Shown here one piece after another: positions 9,609 through 18,064 of a stretch of 64,000 nucleotides of DNA. A model generated the notes under the pieces. The model saw only the letters and a program-made list of their open reading frames with translations. It had not been told where the DNA came from and did no database searches. This stretch comes from Aliihoeflea sp052435735 (GTDB lineage Bacteria > Pseudomonadota > Alphaproteobacteria > Rhizobiales > Rhizobiaceae): positions 1 to 64,000 of the forward strand of contig JBQVNB010000003.1 in assembly GCA_052435735.1 (NCBI GenBank). Direction: 5' to 3'. Within the stretch, counting starts at the first letter, position 1, and each line of letters opens with the position of its first letter. Made by a program: the position numbers and the translations under genes.

Positions 9609-9776
9609 TCAGGCCGGCTCGACGCTTACGGTCGTGCGCATGACGAGCGCGTCGCCGAGTTCTTCGGCAAGCGTCGTCAAAGCCGTCGGCACGGCTTCCT
9701 GTTCGATCGGCATCATCAGGAAGTCGAGTTCGCCGACCGCGTCCTGATCCTGATTGCGCTTGGGGGTGTCCAGCAT
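9609..9776 (-). CDS. Small hypothetical protein, 55 residues
   Basis: A short minus-strand frame in the 412-bp gap between the acidic protein and the molybdenum hydroxylase genes. ATG at 9776, TGA at 9609-9611, with a purine-rich AGAGAG about 9 bp upstream. The product starts MLDTPKRNQDQDAVGELDF and continues LMMPIEQEAVPTALTTLAEE, a proline-initiated amphipathic helix, ending TVSVEPA. It lacks transmembrane segments. The VP..L..LAEEL pattern is reminiscent of NepR-like anti-sigma peptides, but the HIG-type motif is missing and no sigma factor is nearby. Codon usage is GC3-rich, as in real genes. Confidence 0.45.
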   Translation of the reverse strand: MLDTPKRNQDQDAVGELDFLMMPIEQEAVPTALTTLAEELGDALVMRTTVSVEPA

Positions 9777-9949
9777 GCCGGGCACTCTCTTTTTAACATA
9801 TGTTAGTCGCCTTCAAACGCAGCTATAGGCGGAATGATCCCGCCCTCAAACCGCCGAAGCGCGCTTTTCACGCAAAAGTCAGGACTGCAAACGCAAAACG
9901 CGCCCGGATGGGGCGCCTCTGCAACAGTCGGCGAAAGCCTGGACCCGCA

Positions 9950-12172
9950 TCAGCCAATGGCTGGCAGATGTCCGAGCAAATCTTCCATGTGGATCGGGAA
10001 CTTGCGCACGCGATGGCCGGTCGCGGCGAACACCGCATTGGCAATCGCCGGTCCCGCGCCGCAGATGCCGAGTTCACCGATACCCTTGGAGCCCAGCGGA
10101 TTCGAGTTCTCGTCGAAGCCTTCGATCATGTGAACGTCGAGCCGCGGCACGTCGCGATTGACTGCCACGTGATACTCGGCGAGGTCACGGTTCATGAACG
10201 CGCCATAGCGCTCGTCCATCAGGCTTTCTTCCATCAGCGCCGCACCGATGCCGAAGATCATGCCGCCCATGAGCTGCGAGCGGGCAGTCTTTTCGTTGAG
10301 GATGCGGCCGGCATCGAAGACGCCGGTCAGCCGCCGCAGCCGGATTTCGCCGGTCACGGCATCGACGGCCACTTCGGCGAACTGCGCGCCGTAGGAATAC
10401 TGCGCCATCGTCTTGTATTCCTTGCCCGGCTTCGCCGCGCCCTTGGCGGAAACTCCGCCCGACCCGTCGCCCAGTTGCGCGATCGGCAGTGAGCGGTTGC
10501 CGAGGGCGATGTTCGCGCCATCGATCCGCAGCTCCTTCGAATTCGCGCCCTTCCACTCGCTGTCGGCCCTGGCCGCGCGCTTGAGAAGATCGTCCTTCAG
10601 CGCCTTGGCGGCCTCGAACACGGCCGTGCCGGTCGAACCCGCGCCGAACGAGCCGCCCGAACCGCATGTCTCGGGGAACTCCGTATCGCCGAGCTTCACC
10701 GTCACATGATCCGGCGCAACGCCCATAGCCTCGGCGGCGATCTGCGTCAGGATCGTATAGGTGCCGGTCCCGATATCGGTCATGTCGAGCCGCACCGTCA
10801 CATGGCCGTCGGTCGAAAGCTCGATTTCGGCCTCGGCCTCCTGCATCAGGTTCGGTCGGATGGCAGCAGCCATGCCGTGGCCGATCAGCCAGTCGCCTTC
10901 GCAGCGCGAAACCGGGCCCTTCCAGCCGAATTTCTCCGCGCCTTCCTGCAGGCAGCGGCGCATCTTGCGCGTCGAAAAGGGCTTGCCCGAATGCGGGTCC
11001 TTTTCCGGCTCGTTGCGCACCCGGAACTCCACCGGATCGACCCCGCAGGAATGCGCCAGCTCGTCGATCATGCTTTCGAAGGTCAGCGTCCCGACCGCTT
11101 CGCCCGGCGCGCGCATCGAATCCGCCTTCGGAATGTCGCCCTCGACCACGCGATGGCTGGTGCGCATCGCCTTGGTGGCGTAGCTCGCGCGCGTCGGCGA
11201 GGCGGCTGCCTCGGCAAAGGGGTAGTCGCGGGCCATGATCGACAAGGTGGCGTGGTCGATCGCAACGATCTTGCCATTGGCGTCCGCGCCCAGTTTCAGT
11301 CTTTGCCGATGACGCGGCCGGTGCGGTCCGTTGGAAAAGACGTTTCGGCGGTGCTGCGCGATCCGCACCGGCTTTCCCGTCAACTTTGCGCCATGCGCGG
11401 CGAGGATCGCCTCGTTGTGGACGCCGAGCTTCGAGCCGAACCCGCCGCCGATATAAGGCGAGACGATCCGCACGTCTTCGGGGTCGATGTCGAACGTGTT
11501 GGCGAAGGCCTTGCGCCCGTCGCCGAGAATCTGGATTGACATGTGGATGGTCAGCTTGTCGCCATCCCATTCCGCCACCGTCGCATGCGGCTCCATCGCG
11601 GCGGCATGCTGGCTCGGCGTATGGAACTCGCCCTCGACCTGGTGCGCGGCCTTCTTGTATTCGGCTTCGAAGTCGCCGGCTTCGGTGTCGACCTCGGGCG
11701 TGCCGTCGAGCTCGTCCGGCTTGACCGCCTGATCTTCATGTTTTTCAGGGTTGAAGACGCCATCTTCCGCCGCGATTTCGCAGCGGACGAGCGATGCAGC
11801 ATGTCGTGCCTGCTCGAATGTTTGCGCGACGACAAGCGCCACGGGATAGCCGAGATGGCGAACCTCGTCGGATCGCATCATGGCATGCGATTGCGCGAAG
11901 CGCCCGCCCTTGGCGCGCTCGCCGAACGGGATCTGCTTCGGCGTGTTCTCATGCGTCACGACAGCCTCGACGCCAGCGCACGTCTCGGCCGCCTTGGTAT
12001 CGATGGACACGATGCGTCCTTTCGCGACCGGCGATTCCACGATGAAGCCGATGAGGTGGGGCTTGTCGCCGCGCCAGTCGGCAGCATAGGTCGCCCGTCC
12101 CGACACCTTCAGCGGGCCTTCGACGCGGTCGAGCGGCTGGCCGATCAGGCCTTTGAACTCGTGTTCGCTCAT
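9950..12172 (-). CDS. paoC: Aldehyde oxidoreductase, molybdopterin-binding subunit (PaoC/XDH family)
   Basis: A 740-residue large subunit of a xanthine dehydrogenase-family molybdenum hydroxylase that oxidises aldehydes or N-heterocycles with water as oxygen donor. Visible: N-terminal KVSGRATYAADW, SPYIGGGFGSKLG (Moco contact), DSMRAPGEAVG, GSGGSFGAGSTGTAVFEAA and the GIGELGICGAGPAIANA segment near the C-terminus, containing the catalytic glutamate. No signal peptide is seen here. It overlaps the FAD subunit gene by ATGA and is last in a three-gene operon. A local modABC locus could supply molybdate. Confidence 0.92.
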   Translation of the reverse strand: MSEHEFKGLIGQPLDRVEGPLKVSGRATYAADWRGDKPHLIGFIVESPVAKGRIVSIDTKAAETCAGVEAVVTHENTPKQIPFGERAKGGRFAQSHAMMRSDEVRHLGYPVALVVAQTFEQARHAASLVRCEIAAEDGVFNPEKHEDQAVKPDELDGTPEVDTEAGDFEAEYKKAAHQVEGEFHTPSQHAAAMEPHATVAEWDGDKLTIHMSIQILGDGRKAFANTFDIDPEDVRIVSPYIGGGFGSKLGVHNEAILAAHGAKLTGKPVRIAQHRRNVFSNGPHRPRHRQRLKLGADANGKIVAIDHATLSIMARDYPFAEAAASPTRASYATKAMRTSHRVVEGDIPKADSMRAPGEAVGTLTFESMIDELAHSCGVDPVEFRVRNEPEKDPHSGKPFSTRKMRRCLQEGAEKFGWKGPVSRCEGDWLIGHGMAAAIRPNLMQEAEAEIELSTDGHVTVRLDMTDIGTGTYTILTQIAAEAMGVAPDHVTVKLGDTEFPETCGSGGSFGAGSTGTAVFEAAKALKDDLLKRAARADSEWKGANSKELRIDGANIALGNRSLPIAQLGDGSGGVSAKGAAKPGKEYKTMAQYSYGAQFAEVAVDAVTGEIRLRRLTGVFDAGRILNEKTARSQLMGGMIFGIGAALMEESLMDERYGAFMNRDLAEYHVAVNRDVPRLDVHMIEGFDENSNPLGSKGIGELGICGAGPAIANAVFAATGHRVRKFPIHMEDLLGHLPAIG

Positions 12173-13158
12173 GCCGCCTTCTCCTGCTTTTGCGTCATCT
12201 CGGTGAGGCTGGCGACGATCAGCCGGCGCATCAGCGGAATCTTGAAATCGTTGTCGCCCTGCCCCTTCGCCTCGGCGAGTTCGGCGTCGGCCGCTTGCTC
12301 GAACAGTGACTGGGATGGCTTCTTGCCTTCCAGCACCTCCTCGGCCCGCGCAGCCCTCCAGGGCTTGTGTGCCACGCCGCCCAGCCCGATCCTGATCTTC
12401 AGGAAATGCCCTTCCAGAAGATCGAACGCGATGCCGATCGAGACGACCGCAAAGGCGTAGGACGAACGGTCCCGCACCTTGCGGTACATCTGGAATTCCT
12501 GTGCCTTGTGCAGGACGACATGCGTGATGAGTTCGCCCTGCCCAATCTGATGATCGACATGCGGCGTGTCGCCCGGCAGCCGGTGCAGCGCATCCGCCGG
12601 GATGGTCCGCACGCCGCCGTGCGGCAGCACCGTCTCGATATCCGCGCCGAGCGTCACCATCGCCACCGCCATGTCGGATGGATGGACGGCGATGCAGTTC
12701 TCGCTCGCGCCAAGGATCGCGTGAAAGCGGTTGAGGCCGCCGATCGCGTCGCAGCCCGAACCTGGCTCGCGCTTGTTGCAGGCGCGCTGGGTGTCGTAGA
12801 AATATTGGCAGCGCGTGCGCTGGAGGAAATTGCCACCGGTCGTCGCGCGGTTGCGCAATTGCTGCGTCGCGCCCGACAGAAGTGCGGTCGAGAGAAGCGG
12901 ATATTTCTCCCGCACCGCCGGATCGGCCGCAAGCGCGCTGTTCGTCACCGCCGCGCCGATGCGCAACCCGCTCTCCGTCGCCTCGATTTCCTCATGCGGC
13001 AGGCGCGAGACGTCGACCAGCGTCTCCGGTCGCTCGATCTCGTGCTTCATCAGGTCGACGAGATTGGTGCCGCCACCGAGGAACTTGGCGCTCTTCGCAC
13101 TGGCGGCGGCCACGGCCACCTTGTCGTCGGAAACGCGGGAATAGCTGAACGGCGTCAT
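12169..13158 (-). CDS. paoB: Aldehyde oxidoreductase, FAD-binding subunit with extra [4Fe-4S] site (PaoB-like)
   Basis: A 329-residue FAD subunit (CO dehydrogenase medium-subunit fold). The FAD loop FLGGGTNLVDLMKHE lies near residues 27-41 and GATQQLRNRATTGGNFLQR near 96-114. The insert with Cys117, Cys127, Cys136 and Cys155 (RCQYFYDTQRACNKR, then EPGSGC and ENCIAVHP) matches the additional [4Fe-4S] cluster that separates PaoB-type subunits from plain XDH FAD subunits (family knowledge). The start is ATG 13158 (MTPFSYSRV), overlapping the preceding gene by ATGA. It passes electrons from the [2Fe-2S] subunit to FAD and acceptor. Confidence 0.9.
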   Translation of the reverse strand: MTPFSYSRVSDDKVAVAAASAKSAKFLGGGTNLVDLMKHEIERPETLVDVSRLPHEEIEATESGLRIGAAVTNSALAADPAVREKYPLLSTALLSGATQQLRNRATTGGNFLQRTRCQYFYDTQRACNKREPGSGCDAIGGLNRFHAILGASENCIAVHPSDMAVAMVTLGADIETVLPHGGVRTIPADALHRLPGDTPHVDHQIGQGELITHVVLHKAQEFQMYRKVRDRSSYAFAVVSIGIAFDLLEGHFLKIRIGLGGVAHKPWRAARAEEVLEGKKPSQSLFEQAADAELAEAKGQGDNDFKIPLMRRLIVASLTEMTQKQEKAA

Positions 13159-13655
13159 GTCCGCGCCTCCGCAACTTCCATGATCGCATCGACGATGTTG
13201 TTGTAGGCACCGCAGCGGCAGAGGTTGCCCGACATGCGCTCGCGGATTTCCTCGTCGATCAACTCGACCTTTTCCTTCGTCACCACAGATGGCTCGCCGC
13301 GCTTCAGTTCGTCGAGCAGCGCGGTCGCGGAACAGATCTGCCCCGGCGTGCAATAGCCGCACTGGAACGCGTCGTGCTTGACGAACGCGGCCTGCAGTGG
13401 CGACAGCGCCTCTCCGTCCGCCATGCCCTCGATCGTCGTCACCTCGTCGCCTTCATGCGCGACGGCGAGCGACAGGCACGAATTGATCCGCCGCCCGTTG
13501 ACGATGACAGTGCACGCGCCGCACTGGCCATGGTCGCAGCCCTTCTTGGAGCCGGTCATGGCAAGGTTTTCGCGCAGGAGGTCGAGGAGGCTCACCCTTG
13601 GATCGATCTGGAGATCATGGGGCGTGCCGTTGACGGTCAGTCGTAACGGGTGCAT
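13155..13655 (-). CDS. paoA: Aldehyde oxidoreductase, [2Fe-2S] subunit (PaoA-like)
   Basis: A 166-residue iron-sulfur subunit. A plant-type [2Fe-2S] cluster is ligated by Cys40, Cys45, Cys48 and Cys60 (GCDHGQCGACTV ... NSC). The second, four-helix [2Fe-2S] domain uses Cys99, Cys102, Cys146 and Cys148 (QCGYCTPGQ ... GNLCRCGAY). E. coli PaoA is exported by Tat (family knowledge). The start chosen here (ATG 13655, GAAAGG about 6 bp upstream) gives no leader, so this enzyme is probably cytoplasmic. A longer in-frame start at 13709 adds a basic stretch without a twin-Arg hydrophobic core. It is first in the operon. Confidence 0.92.
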   Translation of the reverse strand: MHPLRLTVNGTPHDLQIDPRVSLLDLLRENLAMTGSKKGCDHGQCGACTVIVNGRRINSCLSLAVAHEGDEVTTIEGMADGEALSPLQAAFVKHDAFQCGYCTPGQICSATALLDELKRGEPSVVTKEKVELIDEEIRERMSGNLCRCGAYNNIVDAIMEVAEART

Positions 13656-13870
13656 CCGCTGCCTTTCGTGGTTCCGCGCAAGGCGCGCGGCGATGGGTGG
13701 CACAGGCATGGCGCGGACGGGACGTGAGGCTCGTCTGCCATTTCGTTGGCCGAGGCGGGAAATCGGGAAAATCGCCTCGTTCCCCGGTACCGTCGTGCCC
13801 GATTGACACGCGCCATGCCTGCTTCAACGGACAAACCGCAAAGCGCCGGTCAATGTTCCTGCGGAATTTT

Positions 13871-14677
13871 CTACAAGCGCTGGATCACCAGTTCGAAGGT
13901 GATCAGAACGCCGACATCGCGGGCAAGCCGGCCATGGCTGACCGCGCCGTCGAGACCGACGATGGCGACGTCGAGTTCGCAGCGTCCATTCTGATACCGG
14001 CCGTCGGTGACGAGGAGTTCGGTCGCGTAGGACGCGACCTCGGGGCCGTCCTCGAACAGGGCCCCGACCGTGCTTCCGACCCCGAAAATTCGGGCTCGTT
14101 CCACCGAATTTCGGGCGCAAACTGCCTCGATTGCAGCCAGAACGGGCTCATTCGGGCGCAGAACGAGCGCAAAACCATCCGGTTTGGAGGTGGTTTCAGA
14201 CCGCTTTGGCGCGAATAATCGGAAATTGGTCTCGGAATTATCCCCGACCTCGAACCGCGCACCGTCCATTTTGAGGCCGGTGACGACGCAGTCCGACGCA
14301 ACGATGCAGTCGAGTGGGAGAAGGTGACCCATGCGCCCCGCCCACTCTCCGTGACAGTGCAAAAACGGCTCTCCATCGCGGATTCCGACGATCGCACCGG
14401 CCCGCTCGATGGTCGCCGCTTGAAGCGTATGGGTCTGCGAATACCAGGCGACATGATCGGCATCCGGCGCGGCGCCGGGAATGACGTAATCGAGCGGCGC
14501 AAGCGGCACGCCCGACAGGTCCACATAACCGGAAAACCCTTGCATTCCATGAGCTTGGGCTATCTCGTCATTGACCTTCAGCCCGGCCTTCAGATGCAAT
14601 TCCACCGGCTCGATCCGGCACGGAACGGCAATAGCGCGCTCCGCCGCGACAGGTCCGGGCTGGCGCATCGTGCGCAT
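13871..14677 (-). CDS. Tandem PPC/DUF296-domain protein
   Basis: A 268-residue protein that reads as two copies of the PPC (plants-and-prokaryotes conserved, DUF296) fold. Copy 1 (about residues 20-150) includes HTLQAATIERAGAIVGIRDG, then FLHCHGEWAGRMGHLLPLD. Copy 2 (about 165-268) includes LRPNEPVLAAIEAVCARN, then RARIFGVGSTVGALF and LDGAVSHGRLARDVGVL. Single PPC domains trimerise and bind DNA when fused to AT-hooks. No AT-hook is visible here, so a metabolite-binding or enzymatic role is as likely. Its ATG directly abuts the SDR stop (TGAATG), so it is the last gene of the IclR-ACS-SDR operon. Function unknown. Confidence 0.75.
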   Translation of the reverse strand: MRTMRQPGPVAAERAIAVPCRIEPVELHLKAGLKVNDEIAQAHGMQGFSGYVDLSGVPLAPLDYVIPGAAPDADHVAWYSQTHTLQAATIERAGAIVGIRDGEPFLHCHGEWAGRMGHLLPLDCIVASDCVVTGLKMDGARFEVGDNSETNFRLFAPKRSETTSKPDGFALVLRPNEPVLAAIEAVCARNSVERARIFGVGSTVGALFEDGPEVASYATELLVTDGRYQNGRCELDVAIVGLDGAVSHGRLARDVGVLITFELVIQRL

Positions 14678-15409
14678 TCAGACCGCCAGCCCCGCATTTA
14701 CGAACCCGCCATCGACGGCCAGCACCTGCCCGTTAACGTAGCTCGCCTCGTCCGAAAGCAGAAAAGCCACCGCCTGCGCGATTTCGCGCGGCGAGCCATA
14801 GCGGCCCTGCGGCACGCGCTCATTCCATTGCCGACGCACGTCGTCGGTATGGATCGACCGGGCGAGCGGGGTGTCGATGGGACCGGGCGCGATGGCGTTG
14901 ACGCGGATACCGTGCCGGCCGAGTTCGGTCGCCATGATCATGGTCATCAGGTTGACTGCGCCTTTCGATGAGCCGTAGGCGACGCGGCCCTTGTTGCCGG
15001 TGAGGCCGGAGACCGAGCTGATGTTGACGATCGACCCTGGCGTTCCGGCCGCGATCCATTGCCGCGCGGCGGCGCGCGCGACGATGAAGGTGCCCGTCAG
15101 ATTGACGTCGACGATGCGGCGAAAATCGGCGACTTCCGTTTCGACGGCCGGCTTGTCCATGCCGATTCCGGCCGAATTGACGACGCCGTTCAGCGGACCG
15201 GCGCTTGCGAAGGCCGTTTCGACGTCCGCCTCATTGGCGACGTTTCCGGCAAGGCCTGCCGCGCTCGGGCCGAGTTGCGCGCAGGCGGCGTCGATAGCGT
15301 CCTGCTTCAGGTCGAAGAGAAAGACGGGAATACCGCGCTCGACGAGGATCGCGGCGGTGTCGAGGCCGATGCCAGACGCGCCGCCGGTAATGAAGACCGC
15401 GCCCGCCAT
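14678..15409 (-). CDS. Short-chain dehydrogenase/reductase
   Basis: A 243-residue classical SDR: TGGASGIG cofactor loop at residues 8-15, FDLKQDA at the end of beta-2 (Asp suggests NAD+), NSAGIGM, NISSVSG with the catalytic Ser, YGSSKGAVN with the Tyr-x3-Lys pair, PGPIDTPLA, and the C-terminal YVNGQVLAVDGG. The start at ATG 15409 overlaps the acyl-CoA synthetase stop by one base (TGATG). A longer open frame upstream on the same strand is only a shadow of that synthetase. It probably oxidises or reduces a hydroxyacyl-CoA or alcohol in the same pathway. Confidence 0.92.
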   Translation of the reverse strand: MAGAVFITGGASGIGLDTAAILVERGIPVFLFDLKQDAIDAACAQLGPSAAGLAGNVANEADVETAFASAGPLNGVVNSAGIGMDKPAVETEVADFRRIVDVNLTGTFIVARAAARQWIAAGTPGSIVNISSVSGLTGNKGRVAYGSSKGAVNLMTMIMATELGRHGIRVNAIAPGPIDTPLARSIHTDDVRRQWNERVPQGRYGSPREIAQAVAFLLSDEASYVNGQVLAVDGGFVNAGLAV

Positions 15410-17007
15410 CAGCTTGCCTTCGCCGTGAGGGCGGCGAGGTCGCCGCGCTTTTCGAGTTCCTCGCGGATCATCTTCTTGGCGATCTTGCCATAGGCAGATT
15501 TCGGCATCTCGTCCCAGAAGACGATGAGCTTCGGCATCTTGTAGCGCGCGATCTTCGGCTCGAGGAAGGCGCGCATGTCGATGGTCCTTGCGTCCGCGCC
15601 GGGCCGGGCGACGCAGACGGCAACGCCGATCTCGCCCCACATCGGGTCGGGCACGCCGAGGACGGCGGTTTCGGAAATCTCCGGATGGGTCAGGATCTTC
15701 TCCTCGATCTCGCGCGGATAGATGTTGGAGCCGCCGGAAATGTACATGTCCGAGGCGCGGCCGGTGAGGTAGACGAAGCCGTGCGCGTCCATATGGCCGA
15801 GGTCGCCGGTGCGGAACCAGCCATTGCGGAACGACTTGGCGTTGGCCTCCGGATTGTCCCAGTAGCCGGCAAAGACCGCCGGCCCGACGACGCAGATCTC
15901 GCCCGTCTCGCCAAGGCCGACCGCCTCGCCCGCATCGTTCTGGATCTCGACCTCGATGCCGGTGCGCTCGAAGCCGCACGAGCCGATCCGCGCCAGCGAA
16001 TCGTCCACCGAATGGTGGGCGGGCGGCAGGACGGTGATGTTGCCGGTGACCTCGCCGAGGCCGAAATACTGGACGATGACCGGACCGAGCTTCTCCAGCG
16101 CGTTGACCTGGTCGGTCCGATACATGGGCGCGCCGGCATAGATGACGTAGCGCAGCGAGGAATGATCGAAACGGTCGACCGACGGGTCCTCGACGAGCAG
16201 CTTCAGGATGGTCGGCACGGTGAAGGCATTCGACACCTTCCACTTTTCGACCAGTTGCCAGACGGTCGGAACATCGAGCTTGTCGGTCGGCAAAAGCACC
16301 GTCTTTACGCCATGCGCGACCTGCGCGAGCTGGTGAACGCCGGCGCCGTGCGACAGCGGCGCGACCACGATCGAGGCGTCCTCGTGGGTCGTTCCGGGCA
16401 TCAGGTCGCACAAATGATTGGTGACGACGAACCCCATCTGGCCATGCGTCAGCACCGCAGCCTTCGGACGTCCGGTCGTACCGGAGGTGAAGAAGAACCA
16501 GCATGGATCGTCGCGGTCGACGACGGTCATAGGGACCGTCCGGCCCTCGTTGCGGGCGACGATGGCGTCGTAATCCTCGCCGAATTCGGCCTCGCCGATG
16601 GCGATGAAGAAGCGCGCGTCCGGCGCCTGCTCGCGCACGGCCTGCGCGTGGCCGGCGAATGGGGCGGCGCAGATCATGCCGACCGCGCCGCTCGCCTTCG
16701 CCAGATAGGCAACCTCGTCTGGCGATTGGCGGTAATTGGTCGGGACCCACACCGCGCCGATGCGAAAGCAGGCGAACATGGATTCGAACATCTGGTTGTT
16801 GTTGGCCGACTGGACGAGCACCCGGTCGCCCTTCTGAACGCCGAATTCGGTGGCGAGCGCATGCGCGAACGCCTCGACGCGCGCCTGCATCGCCGCCCAG
16901 GTCCATGTCTCATCGCGCCAGACGAAGCCGATCTCGTCCGGATGGCGCCGGGCGGACTGGGCGAGGAAATTCGCAAGGTTCATCGCGCGGGTGGTGACTG
17001 GTTTCAT
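15409..17007 (-). CDS. AMP-binding acyl-CoA synthetase
   Basis: A 532-residue ANL-superfamily ligase forming an acyl-CoA through an acyl-AMP. The P-loop is FFFTSGTTGRPKAAVLTHG near residues 171-189. Further motifs are QYFGLGEVTGNI (aromatic/acid-binding A5-like), GYWDNPEA, GWFRTGDLGHMD, SGGSNIYPREIEE (hinge) and the C-terminal lysine motif KSAYGKIAKK. All catalytic elements are present. Substrate class (fatty, aromatic or branched acid) cannot be read from sequence. It follows the IclR gene by 17 bp and overlaps the SDR by one base, and opposes the TRAP operon across a shared promoter region. Confidence 0.93.
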   Translation of the reverse strand: MKPVTTRAMNLANFLAQSARRHPDEIGFVWRDETWTWAAMQARVEAFAHALATEFGVQKGDRVLVQSANNNQMFESMFACFRIGAVWVPTNYRQSPDEVAYLAKASGAVGMICAAPFAGHAQAVREQAPDARFFIAIGEAEFGEDYDAIVARNEGRTVPMTVVDRDDPCWFFFTSGTTGRPKAAVLTHGQMGFVVTNHLCDLMPGTTHEDASIVVAPLSHGAGVHQLAQVAHGVKTVLLPTDKLDVPTVWQLVEKWKVSNAFTVPTILKLLVEDPSVDRFDHSSLRYVIYAGAPMYRTDQVNALEKLGPVIVQYFGLGEVTGNITVLPPAHHSVDDSLARIGSCGFERTGIEVEIQNDAGEAVGLGETGEICVVGPAVFAGYWDNPEANAKSFRNGWFRTGDLGHMDAHGFVYLTGRASDMYISGGSNIYPREIEEKILTHPEISETAVLGVPDPMWGEIGVAVCVARPGADARTIDMRAFLEPKIARYKMPKLIVFWDEMPKSAYGKIAKKMIREELEKRGDLAALTAKAS

Positions 17008-17024
17008 CGGTTAATCCTGAAGGC

Positions 17025-17840
17025 TCATGCGGTTTTGCGCCCGGCCTCTGGCACGGGCGTGAAATAGACGGATTGGCGCTGCGCCAGCTTCTGCTCGACG
17101 CGGGTGGCCTCGGCGGCTAGAAGCGCGCCGATCTCGGCCTGGCGGGGCCCTTGCAGGCGGCTGTCGATCGCGGCGATGGACAGCGCGCCGACCGACCGCC
17201 CGAACGGATCGCGGATCGCGACGCCGACGCCCCAGGAATTGGCGACGATCAGACCGGGATTGAGGGCGTAGCCCTGCGCGCGCGTCTCGGCCACATCGGC
17301 GCGAATGCGCTCGGGCGGATAGAGCGGGTAGCTCGCCGCGAGCACCGGCGCATTGGCTTCCAGCACGGCTTCGATCTCCTCGTCGGGCATCGCCGCCAGA
17401 ATGGCGAGCGAGCCCGCGCCGCAGCCGAGCGGATGCTCGAACCCGGTCTGGAGTGCATGGGTACGCACCGGATAGGTGCCTTCCTCGCGGTGGAGGCAGA
17501 CCGAGACGAGGTCGCGGCGGACCGAGACGAAGGCGGAATCCTGCGTCTGCCGCGACAGGCGCACGACGCTGTCCATGGCGAATTGCAGAAGGCCGTAGCG
17601 CGGCGCGGCGAGCGAGCCGAGGACATAGGATTCGGCGCCGAGATAATAGCGCCGCGTCGTCTCGTCCTGCTCGACGAACCCGGCGCGCATCAGGGCCAGC
17701 AACAGGCGGCGGGCGGTCGGTTTGTTGAGCCCGGATTCCTCGACGAGCGTCGACAGCGGGACGCCGCGCCCGGCATGACGCCCCACCAGGGCCAGAAGTC
17801 CTAGCGCCCGATCCACGCTCTGGGCTCCGCCAAAATCCAC
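17025..17840 (-). CDS. IclR family transcriptional regulator
   Basis: A 271-residue IclR protein. The N-terminal winged helix-turn-helix (RALGLLALVGRHAGRGVPLS, then EESGLNKPTARRLLLALMRAG, about residues 11-55) precedes the effector domain, which ends with NSWGVGVAIRDPFGRSVGAL. I start it at GTG 17840: GGGAGGAG lies exactly 6 bases upstream and the length fits the family. A longer frame reaches a start at 17942 but would read through an operator-like palindrome at 17870-17886. It heads the synthetase-SDR-PPC operon and is divergent from TRAP operon 1, so it probably senses a substrate imported by that TRAP system. Confidence 0.88.
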   Translation of the reverse strand: MDFGGAQSVDRALGLLALVGRHAGRGVPLSTLVEESGLNKPTARRLLLALMRAGFVEQDETTRRYYLGAESYVLGSLAAPRYGLLQFAMDSVVRLSRQTQDSAFVSVRRDLVSVCLHREEGTYPVRTHALQTGFEHPLGCGAGSLAILAAMPDEEIEAVLEANAPVLAASYPLYPPERIRADVAETRAQGYALNPGLIVANSWGVGVAIRDPFGRSVGALSIAAIDSRLQGPRQAEIGALLAAEATRVEQKLAQRQSVYFTPVPEAGRKTA

Positions 17841-17869
17841 CCGATGCTCCTCCCGTCCCGCATCAGCGC

Positions 17870-17886
17870 GGTCCACATCATGGATA
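17870..17886. promoter_or_regulatory. Candidate IclR operator, site 1
   Basis: GGTCCA-CATCA-TGGATA, an imperfect palindrome with the same first half and spacing as site 2, located 30 bp before the IclR start codon. It suggests autorepression. Confidence 0.5.
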
Positions 17887-17989
17887 GGCAGCGTAGTCAG
17901 CTCGTTGCCGGCTGTAAAGTCGCAACGAATTTCGCCTTGCAATCTGGCCCCGCATCCGTATCGTCACACCGTTCGCGGCAGGACGCTGC

Positions 17990-18006
17990 GGTCCATATCG
18001 TGGACC
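17990..18006. promoter_or_regulatory. Candidate IclR operator, site 2
   Basis: GGTCCA-TATCG-TGGACC, a perfect palindrome with 6-bp arms and a 5-bp centre, 59 bp before the dctP start codon. It lies exactly 120 bp from site 1 (same edges), so the two could be bridged by an IclR tetramer. Assignment to the adjacent regulator is by position. Confidence 0.55.
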
Positions 18007-18064
18007 ATGTTGTCGGCGGGAGAGAGAAACCCGACGGTGTGGGCCAATTAACGGAGGAAAACCA

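Noticed and set aside
14678..16906. 742-codon frame suggesting a fused SDR
   Set aside because: Its N-terminal two thirds is a same-strand frame-shifted shadow of the acyl-CoA synthetase; only the last 243 codons show SDR motifs.
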